Translations under genes and position numbers: made by a program | Notes under the pieces: model-generated | Database searches by the model: none | Told to the model about the DNA's origin: nothing | The model's input: only the letters and a program-made list of their open reading frames with translations | Origin: Puniceicoccales bacterium | Lineage (GTDB): Bacteria > Verrucomicrobiota > Verrucomicrobiia > Opitutales > JAIRKQ01 | Direction of reading: 5' to 3' | Assembly (NCBI GenBank): GCA_031266155.1 | Contig: JAISBO010000031.1 | Coordinates: 1-10,468 of the forward strand | DNA length: 10,468 nt | Shown here: piece by piece, positions 1-5,913 of the stretch | Numbering within the stretch: position 1 is the first letter of the stretch | How the letters are laid out: every line of letters begins with the position of its first letter

Positions 1-655
1 ATGGAGTTTTACCATCCATAATTGGCATTAGCCTTCCACCGTAGTTGTTGACTATTTGCCCGAGCAATGTGACTTCCCTTATGCCATTTGCTGCTAAAAA
101 TTTTGCTTCCTCGACGATACCATCCATCGAACGGTACTGTTCATTGCCCCGTGTTCGAGGGACGATGCAATAGTTACAGCGCATGTTGCATCCATGCATG
201 ATTGACAAAAATGCGGTACACTTATTTTTCCCCAGTTTGCGGTCAAAATTGTGAGAAAGGTTCCGTTCCCTCGGGTCTCCCACGCATAGGCTCTGCCCAT
301 TGATTTCCAGGATATTGGCCAACTCATGCAATCTTTTCGGGCCGATGACGAAATCAATGGCACCGTTTAATTTGAAAAGCTTTTCACTCAAATTTTCTGC
401 CATGCATCCCACAATTCCAATTTTAAAATTTGGATTGGCTCGCTTTCTTCGTGCCAAATGTCCTGTTTTCCCAAGCGCTTTAATTTCAGCCTGTTCGCGC
501 ACGCTACACGTATTTAGGATTACGACGTCGGCTATTTTTTCATTATCCGTTAGCTCGTGTCCGGCACATTGCAGCTGTGCTGAAATCATTTCGCTGTCAC
601 GTTCGTTCATTTGACAGCCATAGGTCTTTACAAAAATTTTAAAACTTTTCTTCAC
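1..655 (-). CDS. miaB: tRNA-2-methylthio-N6-dimethylallyladenosine synthase MiaB, N-terminal part (cut by window edge)
   Basis: Radical-SAM enzyme that adds a methylthio group to i6A37 in the anticodon loop of tRNAs reading UNN codons. I translated the minus strand by hand and obtained 218 codons with no stop. The N-terminal MTTase domain carries the three expected cysteines: C14 in KTYGCQMNE, C50 in LNTCSVRE and C84 in VGCMAE. The radical-SAM domain follows, with CxxxCxxC at C156, C160 and C163 (HGCNMRCNYCIVPRTRG). KTYGCQMNE and IVPRTRG favour MiaB over its paralogues RimO and MtaB. The start is GTG at 655-653: AAGGA lies 7 bases upstream and an in-frame TGA lies further up. The C-terminal half, including the TRAM domain, is outside the window. 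It is transcribed divergently from ruvC. One oddity is GQIVNNYG at residues 199-206, where GQNVNSYG is common. Confidence 0.95.
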   Translation of the reverse strand, partial: MKKSFKIFVKTYGCQMNERDSEMISAQLQCAGHELTDNEKIADVVILNTCSVREQAEIKALGKTGHLARRKRANPNFKIGIVGCMAENLSEKLFKLNGAIDFVIGPKRLHELANILEINGQSLCVGDPRERNLSHNFDRKLGKNKCTAFLSIMHGCNMRCNYCIVPRTRGNEQYRSMDGIVEEAKFLAANGIREVTLLGQIVNNYGGRLMPIMDGKTP

Positions 656-744
656 CGACAGATCCTTTTTAAGCCGATGTGTAGATAATGCAAGAGGCAA
701 AGATGCCGTTCATACAAACTAAAAACGGTAAAATCTGCGAAAAG

Positions 745-756
745 ATTTGTACAAAT
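745..756. repeat. 12-bp perfect palindrome in the miaB-ruvC divergent spacer
   Basis: ATTTGTACAAAT is a perfect inverted repeat about 90 bases upstream of the miaB start and 25 bases upstream of the long ruvC start. A palindrome between divergent genes could be an operator. It does not match the LexA boxes I know (CTGT-N8-ACAG, GAAC-N4-GTTC), so no regulator can be named. A chance palindrome in AT-rich DNA is also possible. Confidence 0.35.
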
Positions 757-773
757 TTTTAATAATTTATATC
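747..773 (+). promoter_or_regulatory. possible sigma-70-like promoter of ruvC
   Basis: TTGTAC at 747-752 and TATATC at 768-773 resemble -35 and -10 boxes, although the 15-base spacer is short. A transcript from here would begin near 780, almost at the ATG at 782, which has no ribosome-binding site. The region is AT-rich, so chance matches are likely. Confidence 0.22.
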
Positions 774-781
774 CCTATCCC

Positions 782-1378
782 ATGGGTAAAAAAAGTACAC
801 GACGGATGTGGACGGAAAAGTTATCAAAGCACGGTGGCGGGACTTTTTTGAAAAATGATGCCCAAGTTCCAGGTAGCATTTCCGTTGCCCATGGATTTAA
901 AGGGGTTATTATGGGAATTGACGCAAGCCTTCGGGGAACAGGTATTGCCATCGTAGACTTTAGAACAACACAACCCGTTCTAATGTTTTCGACACGCATC
1001 ACTTGCCAAGCAAAATTGTCATTTTTTCAATGCATTGAACGAATTTTCAAAACCGCAAATGCCATTCCGCAGAATTTTCAAATTGATTATGCTGCGATTG
1101 AACAAACGGTCTATGTGCAAAATTATAAAATTTCTCACATTCTCGGATCCGCAAAAGGAGCGATAATTGCCGCTTTGATGAATAATAATTTGCAGATTGC
1201 CGAATACGAACCACTAAGGATCAAACAGGCAGTCCTAGGTATCGGCCGTGCTTCAAAGGAACAAATCAGGCGTACGGTTTGCAATATTTTGGGAATAAAA
1301 CATGCAATTTCCTACGATGAGAGTGATGCCGTGGCGGTTGCGTTTTGTCATGCTTGGACATTCAAGGGTAACCCTTAG
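782..1378 (+). CDS. ruvC: crossover junction endodeoxyribonuclease RuvC
   Basis: Resolves Holliday junctions together with RuvAB during recombination and repair. The family's four acidic metal-binding residues can be placed, numbered from ATG 782: D47 in MGIDASLRGTG, E107 in AAIEQTVYVQN, and D179 and D182 in YDESDAVAVAFCHAW. The RNase-H-like core is complete. The start is uncertain. From ATG 782 the protein has 198 residues, with a basic, tryptophan-containing extension of 43 residues and no ribosome-binding site. From ATG 911 it has 155 residues, and AAAGGGG lies 5 bases upstream. I favour the longer form because the conserved first strand (VIMGID, compare the usual RILGID) begins before Met 911, and because the extension is open with codon use like its neighbours. 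RuvC is usually about 160-175 residues. ruvA and ruvB are not in the window. It is divergent from miaB, and no terminator follows. Confidence 0.93.
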   Translation: MGKKSTRRMWTEKLSKHGGGTFLKNDAQVPGSISVAHGFKGVIMGIDASLRGTGIAIVDFRTTQPVLMFSTRITCQAKLSFFQCIERIFKTANAIPQNFQIDYAAIEQTVYVQNYKISHILGSAKGAIIAALMNNNLQIAEYEPLRIKQAVLGIGRASKEQIRRTVCNILGIKHAISYDESDAVAVAFCHAWTFKGNP

Positions 1379-1527
1379 GAGACGTTTTTAAATATCCAAT
1401 GTTATACGTTTCTGGCTTCCTTTTATCCCTTCCTTCACTTGACGAACTCTGAGTCTGGAACGAGATTTAACAAAAAGTTTTCAAAAAAGCTAGAATTTTC
1501 CCTAAAAACCCTTACTTTCGAAGGAAA

Positions 1528-2328
1528 GTGTCGAAGAAGGCTAATATAACTTTGATTGGTGCGTTTATTGCCACAGCAATGCTGCTATTTTTGGTGGCGG
1601 TGTTTGTATTTTCATCGGTGAGTTGGTTCGCAAAAAAGATGACGTTTTACGCTTTTTTTGACACGTCCCTTAATGGGCTTGAAGTGGGAGCCCCTGTGAA
1701 GTTTAAGGGTGTCAAAGTTGGAGCAGTAAAGTCCATAGAAATAATCTATGACATCGAGATTGATGAGGCTATGACAGCTGTAATCTTCGACGTTGATGCC
1801 AATTTGTTCAAAACAATTGGGGGCAACAAGATGCGTGTCGCGGATTATGATAAGTTTTATGGTGAGCAAATTAGACGTGGTTTGGCAGCCAAACTATCAA
1901 TGGAAAGTATTTTGACCGGAAAACTGTTTGTGGGATTGGATTACCATAGAAATGAACAGGAAAGGTTTTCCAAGGATGTTTGTCTAGGCAAATATCAGCA
2001 AATGCCATCGGTCGCTACGGAACTAGATGAATTGATGGCTAGCTTTGACGTGATAATGAAAAAGCTGTCAAAGGTGGAATGGGAAAATGGTTTTCACATG
2101 ATAGTTTCCACGTTGGGTAGCCTAAAGAATGCAGCTAAAGCTTTAGATTTTGCATCGATAAAAAGGGCAATGGATGCCATCTCCAGTGCGTTATCTTCGG
2201 ATTCCGGGACAAGGCAATCCATAGATGATGCTTTACAACAGTTGTCTAAAATGCTACGTTCTTTGCGAGTATTGCTGGAATACATTGAAAGGAACCCGAA
2301 TGCATTGATTGCAGGAAAGGCGCTATGA
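1528..2328 (+). CDS. MlaD/PqiB-family MCE-domain protein, single MCE domain (lipid transport substrate-binding subunit)
   Basis: Periplasmic MCE protein anchored in the inner membrane, of the class that carries lipids between inner and outer membrane. It has 266 residues. Residues about 8-31 form one N-terminal membrane helix. The MCE domain spans about 40-137, with the typical NGLEVGAPVKFKGVKVG stretch and a PqiB-like end, QIRRGLAAKLSMESILTGKL followed by FVGLD. A helical region covers about 165-255 and ends in YIERNPNALIAGK, which resembles the C-termini of PqiB/MlaD relatives. PqiB itself has several MCE domains, whereas this protein has one, as MlaD does. The start is GTG at 1528; AAGGA precedes it by only 2 bases, which is unusually close. 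The next gene overlaps it by 4 bases (ATGA), so the two are translationally coupled. The usual permease (MlaE) and ATPase (MlaF) are absent here. Family assignment is firm; the transported lipid is unknown. Confidence 0.88.
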   Translation: MSKKANITLIGAFIATAMLLFLVAVFVFSSVSWFAKKMTFYAFFDTSLNGLEVGAPVKFKGVKVGAVKSIEIIYDIEIDEAMTAVIFDVDANLFKTIGGNKMRVADYDKFYGEQIRRGLAAKLSMESILTGKLFVGLDYHRNEQERFSKDVCLGKYQQMPSVATELDELMASFDVIMKKLSKVEWENGFHMIVSTLGSLKNAAKALDFASIKRAMDAISSALSSDSGTRQSIDDALQQLSKMLRSLRVLLEYIERNPNALIAGKAL

Positions 2329-2978
2329 GATATACAAGAATATTGCTATTTTTCTTTTCTTGTTGCATTGCTTCCCTGGGGTCGGGATGTTCGATTTTTG
2401 CCCCCCGAAAGGATGTTTCCAAATTTTATACATTTTGCGGCCATGATTCATCGGAAAAAATATCCGACCCTTTGGATGCAAAATTGGTGATTATAAACCT
2501 AACGGTTGGAGAGATTCCTTCCTATGCGGATTGTCCATATATTGTTACGATATCTGACCATGACCGGTTGACCTTGTCGGAGATTGCTAGATGGGCAGAA
2601 CCACTGCAAGATGCATGTGCTAGAGTCCTGACTAACAAATTATCTGAATTCATGTGTAACCATGCAATCGTTATCCCTTCTGCCTACACCAAAGGAAATG
2701 CTTTTCTTTGCGATTTTCTCCTATCGATTGGCATTAGCGATTTTATATATGATGAATCAGAAAAGAAAGTCATTGTAGATTGTACCTGGTCGTTGTTCGA
2801 CTATATTTCCCAAAGCCAGATATTAGTCCGTAAGTATGCAAAGTTAACCCCATATGATGGTAGCAATTACGAAGACATAGTCGCCGCCATGGAGCTTGCG
2901 TTACATGAATTGGCCCGGGATATTGCTACGATTATAGGACAAACCTGCCTAGGGACAGCCTTCCTGGAGGAAGAGTAG
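2325..2978 (+). CDS. PqiC/YmbA-like ABC-type transport auxiliary lipoprotein
   Basis: Probable outer-membrane lipoprotein partner of the preceding MCE protein, by analogy with PqiC beside PqiB. It has 217 residues. A basic N-terminus and a phenylalanine-rich hydrophobic core lead to LGSGC, giving a lipidated cysteine at 22; glycine at -3 is a less usual lipobox. The mature part begins with KFYTF, as these proteins often do. The central EIARWAEPLQDACARVLTNK (about residues 86-105) matches the WAEPL..A..RVL..NL signature of COG3009/PqiC. The ATG at 2325 overlaps the upstream stop, and AGGAAAGG lies 4 bases before it. The C-terminal part (about 175-210) is helical, as in the family. Family membership rests on motif recall, not on a search. 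Confidence 0.82.
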   Translation: MRYTRILLFFFSCCIASLGSGCSIFAPRKDVSKFYTFCGHDSSEKISDPLDAKLVIINLTVGEIPSYADCPYIVTISDHDRLTLSEIARWAEPLQDACARVLTNKLSEFMCNHAIVIPSAYTKGNAFLCDFLLSIGISDFIYDESEKKVIVDCTWSLFDYISQSQILVRKYAKLTPYDGSNYEDIVAAMELALHELARDIATIIGQTCLGTAFLEEE

Positions 2979-2980
2979 AG

Positions 2981-3082
2981 ATGGAAAAGCCGGGAAAGAT
3001 GACGGCCGAAAGACAAAAATTGAAAACCATTTTAGGGAAAATTACCCAAAAAAATTTTAGGAAATGCGGTGACATTTTGTAA
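2981..3082 (+). CDS. possible small ORF of 33 codons upstream of rpsP
   Basis: ATG at 2981 opens 33 codons and ends at TAA 3080-3082. The product would be strongly basic, beginning MEKPGKMTAERQKLK and ending FRKCGDIL. GGAGG at 2966-2970, inside the end of the lipoprotein gene, lies 10 bases before the ATG. The ORF starts 2 bases after the lipoprotein stop. I recognise no family. It may be a real small protein, a translated leader that influences rpsP, or chance. Its stop lies about 50 bases before the rpsP start. Confidence 0.35.
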   Translation: MEKPGKMTAERQKLKTILGKITQKNFRKCGDIL

Positions 3083-3089
3083 ACAATTC

Positions 3090-3118
3090 TTGACAAGGGA
3101 TAGGATTAGTTTTTGTTT
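3090..3118 (+). promoter_or_regulatory. possible rpsP promoter with consensus -35 box
   Basis: TTGACA at 3090-3095 is a perfect -35 hexamer. At 17 bases the matching -10 position is TTGTTT, which is weak. Transcription would begin about 7 bases before the rpsP ATG. A single hexamer is thin evidence. Confidence 0.25.
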
Positions 3119-3131
3119 CTGCTGTAAATAT

Positions 3132-3392
3132 ATGGCGTTAAAAATTAGATTGCAAAGGCGAGGAAATAGAAATCGCCCCGTGTATAAGATTGTTGTGGCA
3201 GAAAGCACAAGCCGTCGTGATGGAAAGTTTGTGGAGGCCATAGGGAATTACGATCCCAATGCCCGTGGCAATACTCCGGAGTTGGCTTTAATTTTAGATC
3301 GTGCGGATTATTGGATGAGCGTTGGAGCTAAACCAACGGATACGGTGAAATCCCTAATAAAAAAAGCCAGGGCAGTTCAAGTTTCTACATAA
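3132..3392 (+). CDS. rpsP: small ribosomal subunit protein bS16
   Basis: Structural protein of the 30S subunit, 86 residues, close to the usual 80-90. The N-terminus MALKIRLQRRGNRNRPVYKI and the following VVAESTSRRDGKFVEAIGNY with DP are diagnostic of bS16. The conserved RADYWMSVGAKPTDTV segment follows at about residues 57-72. The frame is open back to a GTG at 3069, but ATG 3132 is the family start. No ribosome-binding site precedes it, which is odd for an abundant ribosomal protein. It begins the rpsP-trmD-rplS cluster; neither ffh upstream nor rimM downstream is present. Confidence 0.97.
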   Translation: MALKIRLQRRGNRNRPVYKIVVAESTSRRDGKFVEAIGNYDPNARGNTPELALILDRADYWMSVGAKPTDTVKSLIKKARAVQVST

Positions 3393-3405
3393 AGTTTGGT
3401 GGGCT

Positions 3406-4080
3406 ATGCTGAAGTTCGATTGTTTGTCACTGTTTCCTGAAATGCTAAATGGGTTTATATCCTGTAGCATCATAGGTCGTGCCATACAAAACGGATTGGT
3501 AATGGTTTGTCTTCATAATTTGCGCAATTGGGCGATGGATAAGCATAGCCTGACGGATGATAGTCCATTTGGTGGAGGTTCGGGCATGGTAATGAAGCCG
3601 GAACCAATTTTCGCGGCGATTGAAACATTGCGGAGCGAACATTCCAAGGTAGTATTTTTGTGTCCCGATGGGGAAATGTTTAATTCTGATGTGGCCCAAA
3701 AACTATCCCGGGAGGAGCATTTAATATTGTTGTCTGGGCACTATGAAGGTGTCGATGAACGGGTTAGGGAATTTTTGGTCGACAAAGAAATTTCGATAGG
3801 AGACTATGTTTTGACCAATGGTACGCTGGCATCAGCGGTTTTAATGGATGCCGTTATTCGGCAAATACCAGGGGCTTTAGGAGGTGACGACTCATTAAAC
3901 CAGGATAGTTTCAGCGATGGATTGCTGTCTTTCCCGCAATATACACGCCCTGCCGAGTTTCGTGGGATGTCAGTTCCCGATGTTCTTTTATCGGGGAATC
4001 ACGCTGAAATTGCCAAGTGGCGCCAGAGCCAACGGTTGTTGCGGACCAGAAAGCGTAGGCCAGATTTAATAAAAGAGTAA
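3406..4080 (+). CDS. trmD: tRNA (guanine-N1-)-methyltransferase TrmD
   Basis: SPOUT enzyme that methylates G37 of tRNAs from SAM, preventing +1 frameshifts. It has 224 residues against about 255 in E. coli; the C-terminal region is shorter. Motifs in order: DDSPFGGGSGMVMKPEP (about 51-67), GHYEGVDERV (111-120), SIGDYVLTNGTLA (130-142, the trefoil-knot SAM site), and QDSFSDGLLSFPQYTRP (166-182) with the expected catalytic aspartate at 167. The knot reads TNGT where the family commonly has GGE. It lies 13 bases after rpsP with only a weak GGTGGG close to the ATG, so coupling to rpsP is likely. rimM, which usually lies between them, is absent. Confidence 0.97.
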   Translation: MLKFDCLSLFPEMLNGFISCSIIGRAIQNGLVMVCLHNLRNWAMDKHSLTDDSPFGGGSGMVMKPEPIFAAIETLRSEHSKVVFLCPDGEMFNSDVAQKLSREEHLILLSGHYEGVDERVREFLVDKEISIGDYVLTNGTLASAVLMDAVIRQIPGALGGDDSLNQDSFSDGLLSFPQYTRPAEFRGMSVPDVLLSGNHAEIAKWRQSQRLLRTRKRRPDLIKE

Positions 4081-4089
4081 GGATTTGAA

Positions 4090-4437
4090 ATGAATCAAGA
4101 AATAGAAGAGATTGTTACTGGGAATCAGATTAAAAAGGACCGGAATGTTTTTAAAGTTGGGGATGCCGTGAGCGTTCATACAATCGTAAGGGAGGGCGAC
4201 AAAGAAAGGATTCAGGTGTTTTCTGGCATTGTGATCGCTCGTCGGGGGTCGGGGATCAACCAAACTTTTGTGGTCAGAAAAATTTCATACGGCGAAGGTG
4301 TGGAGCGCATATTCAATTTAAATTCACCGTTTATTTCGAAAATTACGGTGGATCGTGTGAGCAAGGTCCTGCGTTCAAAACTCTACTACATGCGCAAGCG
4401 GGAAGGCAAAAGCGCCATGAAAGTCCAGGAGGGTTAA
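4090..4437 (+). CDS. rplS: large ribosomal subunit protein bL19
   Basis: 50S protein at the subunit interface, 115 residues, normal for bL19. Recognisable segments are FKVGDAVSVHTIVREGDKER, IQVFSGIVIARRGSGINQTF, VVRKISYGEGVERIFNLNSP and VSKVLRSKLYYMRKREGKSA. The ribosome-binding site AAGGA at 4079-4083 overlaps the trmD stop codon and sits 6 bases before the ATG, which indicates one transcript with trmD. Confidence 0.97.
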   Translation: MNQEIEEIVTGNQIKKDRNVFKVGDAVSVHTIVREGDKERIQVFSGIVIARRGSGINQTFVVRKISYGEGVERIFNLNSPFISKITVDRVSKVLRSKLYYMRKREGKSAMKVQEG

Positions 4438-4456
4438 TTGGAAATAGCTTTCGCAG

Positions 4457-5770
4457 ATGAACGACGTTAGGGTACGATTTGCTCCTAGTCCAACCGGGTT
4501 TTTCCACATTGGAAGTGCTCGTACGGCTTTGTTTAACTGGCTGTACGCAAAACATCGGGGAGGAAAATTTATACTCCGCATTGAGGATACGGACGATGAA
4601 CGGGATCGGAAGGAATTTCTTGATGTTTTGATCCATGGTTTGCACTGGCTTGGTTTGCATTGGGATGAAGGTCCTGGGGTCGGAGGCGAATATGGTCCAT
4701 ATTTTCAAAGTCAGCGGGCTGACGTTTATCAAAAATATATCGAAATCCTAGGGGATAGGGGCTTAACCTACGAACGGGATGGAGCGTTATATTTTAGAGT
4801 TTCCCATAGGCCACAGGTTATCCATGACCTAATTCGCGGTGACGTCAGCAGGGAAGAAGAAAAAGATTTTGTCATTATTCGCTCGAATGGGAAACCGGTT
4901 TTCCATTTGGTCAATGTTGTCGATGACATTTCCATGCGGATTACACATATTATTCGTGGCGAAGACCATCTGTCCAATACGAGCAAACACATCGAACTAT
5001 TCAATGCCTTCGGCGTAAAACCTCCGCTGTTTGCACACATTCCTTTGATCCTGAAATCTCAAGGTTCTGGCAAAATGAGCAAGCGCGATACCGGTGCCCT
5101 AATAGAGGATTACGAAAAAAATCATTTTATAGCCGATGCCGTTCGCAACTATCTATGCCTACTCGGGTGGTCTCCCAAGGAAGACAGGGAAATTTTGCCA
5201 TTGGATGAAATCATACAACTATTTGACATTGGCGATGTTAATAGGAACAACGCTAGGTTCGATGAAAAGAAAATGTCATTTTTCAATTCGGAATATTTGC
5301 GGGCACTACCTTTCGATGACTTCCATGGTCGAGCACTGGCTGTTTTGAAGAGTAGCCATTTGGCCATTGGGAAATTTGATGCCCACTACGTTAGAGACGT
5401 TTTGGCCCTATGCCAGGAAAAGTTGCGTTCATTCGTCGAATTGCCGAATTTTATCGAATATTTTTTTACCGAAAGTTTTGCCCATGACCGGGATGCTTTG
5501 GTAAAATTACAATCAAAGTTTGACGTACAAACGCGGCTGGATGAATTTAAGTCGGCATTTGAATCATTGGACATCGTTGACGAAACGTCCATTGAAAATT
5601 TAGTCCGTGGATTGGCGGGTGACCATGGAATTAACACGGGAGAATATATCCACAGCGTCCGGTTGGTAGTATCGGGACGTACGGTTGGGCCAGGCCTATT
5701 CGGATTACTGCGTGTCCTGGGCAAACAGGTTATTCTTAAAAGACTAAATGCTTTTTTGTCTCAAAATTAA
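4457..5770 (+). CDS. gltX: glutamate--tRNA ligase
   Basis: Class I aminoacyl-tRNA synthetase that charges tRNA-Glu. It has 437 residues, shorter than the usual 465-500. The catalytic core shows RFAPSPTGFFHIGSARTALF (7-26, with the HIGH-like HIGS at 17-20), RIEDTD (41-46), the RGEDHLSNT segment (168-175) and KMSKR (206-210). The C-terminal anticodon-binding part ends in SVRLVVSGRTVGPGLFGLLR, as in the family. Between about residues 101 and 125 the cysteine-containing stretch found in many GltX proteins (YxCxC, zinc-binding in E. coli) is missing and replaced by a short link (YERDGALYFRVSHRP). Specificity for tRNA-Glu alone or also tRNA-Gln cannot be read from this. The start at ATG 4457, 19 bases after rplS, fits the family N-terminus, but no good ribosome-binding site is visible. 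Confidence 0.96.
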   Translation: MNDVRVRFAPSPTGFFHIGSARTALFNWLYAKHRGGKFILRIEDTDDERDRKEFLDVLIHGLHWLGLHWDEGPGVGGEYGPYFQSQRADVYQKYIEILGDRGLTYERDGALYFRVSHRPQVIHDLIRGDVSREEEKDFVIIRSNGKPVFHLVNVVDDISMRITHIIRGEDHLSNTSKHIELFNAFGVKPPLFAHIPLILKSQGSGKMSKRDTGALIEDYEKNHFIADAVRNYLCLLGWSPKEDREILPLDEIIQLFDIGDVNRNNARFDEKKMSFFNSEYLRALPFDDFHGRALAVLKSSHLAIGKFDAHYVRDVLALCQEKLRSFVELPNFIEYFFTESFAHDRDALVKLQSKFDVQTRLDEFKSAFESLDIVDETSIENLVRGLAGDHGINTGEYIHSVRLVVSGRTVGPGLFGLLRVLGKQVILKRLNAFLSQN

Positions 5771-5869
5771 ATTATTTCCCCTTTGATTTGCAATTTGGCC
5801 AAGGAATGAATCATTTTTTGCTGCAATAATGTCCCGTCTGGGAGATTTTCATTTCAAAAGGGCGAAATA

Positions 5870-5897
5870 TTGTACTTGCGACGGACTGATTTTTACA
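5870..5897 (+). promoter_or_regulatory. weak promoter-like boxes upstream of ftsI
   Basis: TTGTAC at 5870-5875 and TTTACA at 5892-5897, 16 bases apart, are poor matches to sigma-70 boxes. They lie in the 143-base spacer after gltX. A start of transcription would fall about 10 bases before the TTG start codon of the next gene. The rest of the spacer shows no gene and no terminator hairpin with a T-run; AATGAATCATT near 5806 is a short palindrome. Confidence 0.18.
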
Positions 5898-5913
5898 CAC
5901 AAATTTATGCAAA

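Noticed and set aside
94..614. Open frames of 89 codons (94-363, -) and 104 codons (300-614, +)
   Set aside because: Both are shadows of miaB, which is read on the minus strand in another frame and carries all expected motifs.
1399..1452. 17-codon ORF in the ruvC-MCE spacer
   Set aside because: No ribosome-binding site, no recognisable sequence, and length expected by chance.
1439..1470. TTGACG followed by AT-rich sequence as promoter of the MCE gene
   Set aside because: No acceptable -10 hexamer at 16-18 bases; only ATTTAA-like sequence at a longer spacing.
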